This document shows positions 5,059 through 9,122 of a stretch of DNA of 9,122 nucleotides, one piece after another. The notes beneath the pieces were generated by a model that was given only the letters and a program-made list of their open reading frames with translations, was not told the DNA's origin and searched no databases. The DNA is taken from assembly GCA_016871655.1 (NCBI GenBank), contig VHCR01000046.1:1-9122 (forward strand), read 5' to 3'. The DNA comes from Verrucomicrobiota bacterium (GTDB lineage: Bacteria > Verrucomicrobiota > Verrucomicrobiia > Chthoniobacterales > UBA6821). The position numbers and the translations under genes were made by a program. Each line of letters starts with the position of its first letter. Position 1 is the first letter of the stretch.

Positions 5059-6700
5059 AAAAAACATGCCGGCCTAAAAATGTTTTTTTCTGCCAGGTGG
5101 CAATGTTTTTAGGAATCGTTTCTTGAATGAGTTTTTTCCAATGCTGCAAGATGACTTCTTGCGTAAAATTTTTTGCAGAGCGCGAGCCCTCTTGGACGAG
5201 GCTTGAGCGAAGAGCGGGATTTTCTTTTAACTCTCTGAGGTGAGAGAAAACTTCTTCTCGCGAAGTCGCAACGAGATAGTCAATCCCAGGACGCCCATCA
5301 GCAGCATAGGCAGAATCGCTGCCACCAATGAAAGGAACGCCTGCATGCCACGCGTTGTAGAGCTTCGTGGCTGGTTTATTCAAATATCGGGAGGGAGAAA
5401 AACTGCGAATCGCAATTACTGCATCGACCTGGCTGTAATCGTGCCATCCCATGTTTCCCTGCAAATAAAATGAAACCCCCAATTCTTCCGCGAGCCGCTG
5501 TCGCCATTCTTCGGAACGCAGTTCTGGAGCAAGATTTTTTGGCTCTCCAAAAAAAACAACATTTTCAAAACGGAGTCCACGACTTGGGCTGCGAGGAATT
5601 AAGCCGCGCTGAGGCCAATGTGGAATAAAAATAGCATGAGGAAGAAGTCGCGCTTGCATTTTATTTTCTACGACATGAAGTTGAGCGCCCGGATGAGGAG
5701 GGCGATCAGCAGCAACATCTACTAAAAACGTTTCTCGAGGCATTCTTCCATCTTCTCCTAGTGCTGTAATAAGGTAGTTTCCTAATGTGACAATCACTCC
5801 TGGTTTTAAAAGTGTTGTAGAAAGTCCACAGGTAATACCTGCTTCGTGAAGACGCTGCCAACTTTGATAGATCCAACTATAAAATATCGTGAATTCAATT
5901 CGCGGTACTAGTTTTCCTTCTTTCCAAGCTTGCTTGCAAGCGGCATCAGGAATGCATTCTTGAGGCAAACAAAAAGAAATTTGTTGTGTTGTTTTTGAAG
6001 AGAATGTTTTTTCGATATGAGAATCGTCCTGTTCTTGCTGAGTCAGCAAGGTGGAAAAATAAGAAGCAATGCGAAGCAGAAGTTTTTTATTTTTATTTTC
6101 GGCATGACGAACAACTTCCATGCGCCATAGCGCTATCAATCCGAAAAATTTCTGAGAACGAACACTCTTTGCTGTTTGAAGCCATAGTGAAGAAATTTTT
6201 TCAGCACCTTGAGCGAGGGCGTTCCAGCTGCTCAATAAAAAATGATTTTGCATCTGCTCTGCTTCTTGAGCACGCAATAAATAATCGATCATGTTTTCTG
6301 CGTGAAATACTCCCTGTTCTAGGGCGTCTTGTTCCTGTGGGTTTTTGATAGGCGTCGAAGCTAAAAAAATTCGCTGATGGATCACTTGTTTGGCGGCATT
6401 AGTAACAACTGGGCCATAAATTAAAATTTGGGATGCTGCATAAGCAGCGAGTAGCCATTCTTCAGCTTGTTCCTGTTTTTTTTGTTGCAGTGCTTCGGAA
6501 TAGTTTTTTTTGAGAGAAACTAATAATTCTAACTCAATTTGGTTTTCTGGAGGTTTTTCGAAACCTTTCTCCATGATGATTGCAGCGGCTTTCAAGCGGA
6601 GAGTGCGAGCGCGTTTACTAAAACCGACCATACTTGCATCGATAATCTTATTGCGATAATCAGCAAGCTCAGTAAGAAGTATCTTAGTAGAATTGGTCAT
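5012..6700 (-). CDS. Helical-repeat domain fused to putative glycosyltransferase module (562 aa)
   Basis: Residues 1-230 are alpha-helical and repetitive, of the same type as the free-standing 403-aa protein at 65-1276 (units near 10-45, 59-92 and 136-170; EEWLLAAYAA and SSWNALAQGAE). Residues 238-562 are one full glycosyltransferase-like module: W-IYQSW (276-281), PHPGAQLHVVENK (335-347), PHWPQ (360-364), RFENVVFFGEP (377-387), WHDYS (419-423), KPATKLYNAWHAGVPFIGG (442-460), DYLVA (474-478). In this copy IRDFS reads IRSFS (S433), an Asp lost in no sibling, and QN of the HIVQN motif is EN. The layout recalls scaffold-plus-GT-B proteins; acceptor binding by the repeats is inference. The start shares ATGA with the stop of the upstream gene, and an in-frame TAG upstream fixes it. 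The 3' end overlaps the opposing acetyltransferase gene tail to tail. Confidence 0.87.
   Translation of the reverse strand: MTNSTKILLTELADYRNKIIDASMVGFSKRARTLRLKAAAIIMEKGFEKPPENQIELELLVSLKKNYSEALQQKKQEQAEEWLLAAYAASQILIYGPVVTNAAKQVIHQRIFLASTPIKNPQEQDALEQGVFHAENMIDYLLRAQEAEQMQNHFLLSSWNALAQGAEKISSLWLQTAKSVRSQKFFGLIALWRMEVVRHAENKNKKLLLRIASYFSTLLTQQEQDDSHIEKTFSSKTTQQISFCLPQECIPDAACKQAWKEGKLVPRIEFTIFYSWIYQSWQRLHEAGITCGLSTTLLKPGVIVTLGNYLITALGEDGRMPRETFLVDVAADRPPHPGAQLHVVENKMQARLLPHAIFIPHWPQRGLIPRSPSRGLRFENVVFFGEPKNLAPELRSEEWRQRLAEELGVSFYLQGNMGWHDYSQVDAVIAIRSFSPSRYLNKPATKLYNAWHAGVPFIGGSDSAYAADGRPGIDYLVATSREEVFSHLRELKENPALRSSLVQEGSRSAKNFTQEVILQHWKKLIQETIPKNIATWQKKTFLGRHVFFMRQYFFCLLCRYWK
5058..5089 (+). 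terminator. Rho-independent-terminator-like hairpin after the acetyltransferase gene
   Basis: AAAAAAACAT at 5058-5067 pairs with ATGTTTTTTT at 5080-5089: a 10-base perfect stem with a 12-base loop, starting in the stop codon and ending in seven T. The stem has one G-C pair, so it is weak but well placed. It is symmetric, so it could also act on the minus strand, where it lies inside the last 30 codons of the 562-aa gene. Confidence 0.5.
6697..6700 (-). promoter_or_regulatory. ATGA stop-start overlap (translational coupling)
   Basis: On the minus strand the TGA stop of the 326-aa gene overlaps the ATG of the 562-aa gene by four bases. This is the classic arrangement for ribosome re-initiation and for making two products in step. 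The sequence before the ATG has no strong ribosome binding site, which makes coupling more likely. Confidence 0.8.
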
Positions 6701-7677
6701 CTTAACTTTCTATCGATAAAACAAAATGCTCGTTGAGCCACGAAATAGCAACGACGTTGGAGTATTGATTTTTTTTGCCATTCAAGAGCTAGTGTTGGCA
6801 AGGTTTCCTGAATCAAAATTTTCCAACGTTCTAAAGTTGCTCGTTGATTGAATTTTTTTACTGACTCACTTCCGTTTTGAATGAGACGTGATCGAAAATC
6901 AAAATCTTCTTTTAATCTGCGAAGATGTTCTAGCACTTGCTTTGGGGAGCTTGCGACAAGATAGTCAACCCCAGGTTGCCCATCAGTTTGGTAAGCTGAG
7001 TCATGTCCTCCAATGAAAGGAACGCCTGCCAGCCAAGCATTGTAAAGCTTTGTAGCTGGTTTGTGAAGTTGACGGCTGCGTGAAAAATCACGAATTGCGA
7101 CCACAGCATCAACATCAGAATAGTCATGCCATCGATCAGCGCGTCTTATTTCAAACTCAAGAGAAAGCTTTTCTTGTAAATGTTGCTGCCAAGAAAAAGA
7201 AAAAAATTCTTCTGCAAGATTTTTGGGGTCTCCAAAAAAAGCAACTCGTTCAAAAAGCGTCGCTCGACTTTTTTGACGTGGAATAAGGGCTGCTTGTGGC
7301 CAGAGTGGAATAAAACAAGAGTTAGGTAAGCGCTGAGCGTGAGCGTTATTTTGGACAATATGCAAGTGGGCGGCTGGATGAGGGAGGCCATCTGCGACAA
7401 TATCAACAAGAAAAAAGTCAGATGCATGGTGATTTGAGCGGAGAGAAGAATCCAATGTTCCACTCAATGCAAGAACAACGCCTCTGGTTGGCAATTCTTT
7501 CACGAGAGATGTCTCAATGCCGGCTTCTCTGAGGAGAGTCCATGTTTGATAAATCCAGCAATGAACGGCAGCAGCTTTTCCAGATTCTTCTAATGGAAGT
7601 GGCCGATGCTCTTGCCAGGCTTGAAGCCACTTCTCGCTAGGAAAATATTTTTCTGGTAAGTAAAAAGAGATGTTCAT
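6697..7677 (-). CDS. Putative glycosyltransferase, single module, divergent copy (326 aa)
   Basis: The shortest and cleanest single module: W-IYQTW (41-46), ADGLPHPAAHLHIVQN (95-110), RRADRWHDYS (178-187), AIRDFS (194-199), KPATKLYNAWLAGVPFIGG (206-224), DYLVA (238-242) and a basic aromatic tail from W300. It departs from the family in several usually fixed places: PHWPQ is PLWPQ (L125), the RGDRFE motif is RATLFE, and AADGRPG is QTDGQPG. It may use a different substrate or be weakened; the reading frame is intact. As with its siblings, glycosyl transfer is inferred from the GT-B-like C-terminal motif and the neighbours. It is the first gene of a minus-strand pair, coupled by a 4-base overlap to the fusion gene, and divergent from the GT4 gene at 7797. 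No clear Shine-Dalgarno before the ATG. Confidence 0.85.
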   Translation of the reverse strand: MNISFYLPEKYFPSEKWLQAWQEHRPLPLEESGKAAAVHCWIYQTWTLLREAGIETSLVKELPTRGVVLALSGTLDSSLRSNHHASDFFLVDIVADGLPHPAAHLHIVQNNAHAQRLPNSCFIPLWPQAALIPRQKSRATLFERVAFFGDPKNLAEEFFSFSWQQHLQEKLSLEFEIRRADRWHDYSDVDAVVAIRDFSRSRQLHKPATKLYNAWLAGVPFIGGHDSAYQTDGQPGVDYLVASSPKQVLEHLRRLKEDFDFRSRLIQNGSESVKKFNQRATLERWKILIQETLPTLALEWQKKSILQRRCYFVAQRAFCFIDRKLR

Positions 7678-7796
7678 GCAGAAAGTAATGAGTGAATATA
7701 AACAGACAAAAAGATGACTTTTAGTAAAATAGGAATGCTATGAAAAAATATTTTAGTTTGAATTTAAGGAAGGCAAGAAATTAAACCCGTTACTTC
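7678..7796. promoter_or_regulatory. Divergent intergenic region between the 326-aa gene and the GT4 gene
   Basis: These 119 A+T-rich bases must hold promoters in both directions. I cannot pick a reliable -35/-10 pair. TTTTA-G-TAAAA near 7720-7730 is a short palindrome. A related (A/G)TTACTT sequence precedes each ATG on its own strand. AAGGAAGG, the only purine-rich stretch before the plus-strand gene, is more than 20 bases from its ATG, too far for a normal Shine-Dalgarno site. Confidence 0.4.
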
Positions 7797-8894
7797 ATGA
7801 AATTCTTATTTCTTTCGGGACATGCCCATCTCGCTCTTGATCCGGCTGCGCAACATGCCTCCGGCGGTGCTGAGTTGCAAGTAGCTTTGCTGGCAAAGGA
7901 ATTAGTTCAACGAGGAGAGGAAGTAGTTATCTTGGCAGCTGACATAGGGCAAGGTGATGCTTTCACGCAACAAAAAGTTACGATTCGGAATGGTGGACGC
8001 TTTGATACAGGAAGGAAGTGGGATACTTTGAAATCGATGCCGCGAATCTTTTCCATTTTACGCCAAGAAAAACCAGATGTGGTGGTTGTCTATGGCTGGA
8101 CTTCATGGCTCTACCTGCTTGCTCAGATTCGGAATTGGCTTGGATATCGGCTTCTCTTTGTTTGTGCTCTCGACTCGGAAATTGATGGAGGCTTTCGTAA
8201 AACTCATCCATGGCGAGGAAAGTTTTTCCAAAAAGGAATGAAGCTTTGTGATGTTCGTTTGGCAATTACAGAGCACCAAGCAGCACTTTTTCGCGAGCAA
8301 GGAATGTCTTGTAATGTCATGAGACTATTGATTCAGGAAAATTTTTCTCCCGAACGAGTTGTCGGTCGTGAAAAAAAATCGATTGATCTTCTTTGGGTTG
8401 CACGTTGCAATCAGGTGAAACAGCCGCAGTTCTTTTTAGACCTTGCTACGCAAATTCCCGAGGCGCGATGTCGGATGATTTGTTCTAATCAAGATCAAGC
8501 ATTATGGAATTCTATTAAAAAAAGAGCTGCCACAATGAAGAATGTTGAATTTTTAGGAAAAGTTCCTTATCACGAAATTCAATCTCATTTTGATCAAGCA
8601 AAAATTTTTGTGAACACTTCTCTCGATGAAGGAGTCCCTAACACCTTTATTCATGCTGGTCTCGGATCGACAGCGATTGTTTCACTAAAAGTAGATCCTG
8701 ATCAAATGTTCCAGTATTTTCAAACGGGTTGTTGTGTTCATGACAATTTTCAGCTGCTCGTTGAAAAGACGGGAGTTCTTCTTGCTAATAGAGAAAAACT
8801 TTTTTTAGCTCAACGTGAAGCGAATCGGTTTGTCTGCGAATGGCACAATAACAAAAAAAATGTTGAGACCTTTCTGAAGAGCCTTCAAACTTGA
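7797..8894 (+). CDS. GT4-family glycosyltransferase (365 aa)
   Basis: A GT-B fold glycosyltransferase of the large GT4 (group 1) family, expected to move a sugar from a nucleotide-sugar donor to a growing glycan on the cytoplasmic side of the membrane. The N-terminal half shows a Rossmann start (MKFLFLSGHA), the glycine-rich SGGAELQ (22-28) and PDVVVVYGW (93-101). The C-terminal half begins near IDLLWVARCNQVKQP (196-210), with R203 and K208 placed to contact the donor diphosphate, then NVEFLGKVPYHEI (249-261) and the donor loop DEGVPNTFIHAGLGS (277-291). In that loop the usual E-x7-E motif has E278 but His at 286 in place of the second Glu. Length is normal. An in-frame TAA at 7782-7784 leaves this ATG as the only start. 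A second GT4 gene follows after 26 bases, so the pair is probably one operon. Confidence 0.92.
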   Translation: MKFLFLSGHAHLALDPAAQHASGGAELQVALLAKELVQRGEEVVILAADIGQGDAFTQQKVTIRNGGRFDTGRKWDTLKSMPRIFSILRQEKPDVVVVYGWTSWLYLLAQIRNWLGYRLLFVCALDSEIDGGFRKTHPWRGKFFQKGMKLCDVRLAITEHQAALFREQGMSCNVMRLLIQENFSPERVVGREKKSIDLLWVARCNQVKQPQFFLDLATQIPEARCRMICSNQDQALWNSIKKRAATMKNVEFLGKVPYHEIQSHFDQAKIFVNTSLDEGVPNTFIHAGLGSTAIVSLKVDPDQMFQYFQTGCCVHDNFQLLVEKTGVLLANREKLFLAQREANRFVCEWHNNKKNVETFLKSLQT

Positions 8895-8920
8895 GTCTAG
8901 ATTTTTTAGCCTGTTTTATC

Positions 8921-9122
8921 ATGAAACGCATTCTTCACGTTATCGATCATCTAGGCCTTGGAGGAGCTCAAGCTGTCTTGTTTGATCTTGTCACGTTAGC
9001 CGATTCCAGTAAGTGGCATGTTGAAGTGGCAACATTGCATGGTTGGGGGGTTTTTGCAGAAGCGTTGCAAAAAGAAAAAATTAAAGTGCATTCCTTGTCG
9101 CCTTCAGTTTGGCCTCCACTCT
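8921..9122 (+). CDS. GT4-family glycosyltransferase, N-terminal part (cut by window end)
   Basis: Only the first 67 codons are present; the frame is open to the window edge. It begins MKRILHVIDHLGLGGAQAV and continues LADSSKWHVEVATLHGWGVFAEALQKEKIKVHSL. The first beta strand followed by the GLGGAQ loop, then HVEVATL, is the standard N-terminus of GT4 glycosyltransferases. It starts 26 bases after the preceding GT4 gene on the same strand and is probably co-transcribed with it. No Shine-Dalgarno is visible before the ATG. Donor and acceptor cannot be judged because the C-terminal half is outside the window. Confidence 0.85.
   Translation, partial: MKRILHVIDHLGLGGAQAVLFDLVTLADSSKWHVEVATLHGWGVFAEALQKEKIKVHSLSPSVWPPL

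Noticed and set aside
4753..5067. Open minus-strand frame of 104 codons opposite the acetyltransferase gene
   Set aside because: The plus strand encodes a clear hexapeptide acetyltransferase over the same bases. The minus-strand product has no recognisable motif.
5986..6348. Open plus-strand frame of 120 codons opposite the helical-repeat part of the 562-aa gene
   Set aside because: It lies wholly antisense to a well-supported gene, has no family motifs and no ribosome site. Open antisense frames are expected here from codon bias.
65..7677. CRISPR array or mobile element suggested by recurring sequence blocks
   Set aside because: The recurring blocks are paralogous protein-coding modules about 1 kb long. 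There are no short regular repeats with spacers, no transposase, and no terminal inverted repeats with target duplication.
1..9122. tRNA, rRNA or known riboswitch
   Set aside because: I saw no cloverleaf-like segment, rRNA signature or riboswitch core in the intergenic regions, which are all shorter than 250 bases.

Overview
The window is a dense stretch of accessory DNA made almost entirely of glycosyltransferase genes. It is A+T-rich by eye, with short or overlapping gene junctions and no clear Shine-Dalgarno sites. It carries alpha-helical repeat proteins built on a 'Y..A..A...G...LA..W..AA' pattern. That pattern, with the base composition and the absence of recognisable housekeeping genes, recalls proteins I know from amoeba-associated chlamydiae (Parachlamydia/Simkania/Waddlia-like). 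This organism assignment is an inference from memory and is only moderately firm; nothing here proves it.

Layout. (1) Minus strand, 7677 down to 5012: a single-module glycosyltransferase-like protein (326 aa) joined by an ATGA overlap to a 562-aa protein that fuses a helical-repeat N-terminus to the same glycosyltransferase module. (2) Plus strand, 4537-5058: a WcaB/CysE-like hexapeptide acetyltransferase. Its 3' end overlaps the 3' end of the 562-aa gene by 47 bases, and a terminator-like hairpin lies inside the coding sequence of that opposing gene. (3) An intergenic region at 4315-4536 between divergent genes, with a tandem 9-base repeat, a matching inverted copy and a central palindrome. 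(4) Minus strand, 4314 down to 65: a 660-aa protein made of two tandem glycosyltransferase modules, a 344-aa single-module protein, and a 403-aa free-standing helical-repeat protein, with gaps of 15 and 5 bases (one probable operon). (5) Plus strand, 7797 to the right edge: two GT4-type glycosyltransferases, the second cut by the window end.

Working together. Five copies of one glycosyltransferase-like module sit in four minus-strand genes, next to a sugar O-acetyltransferase and two ordinary GT4 enzymes. The simplest reading is a surface polysaccharide or glycoconjugate locus. The unusual part is the minus-strand family. The same module occurs alone, duplicated in tandem, and fused to a helical-repeat domain, and a free-standing repeat protein ends the operon. 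The fusion suggests that the repeat protein is a scaffold or acceptor-binding partner of the transferases, loosely analogous to the TPR-plus-GT-B layout of O-GlcNAc transferase. That role is inference; the domain architecture is visible in the sequence.
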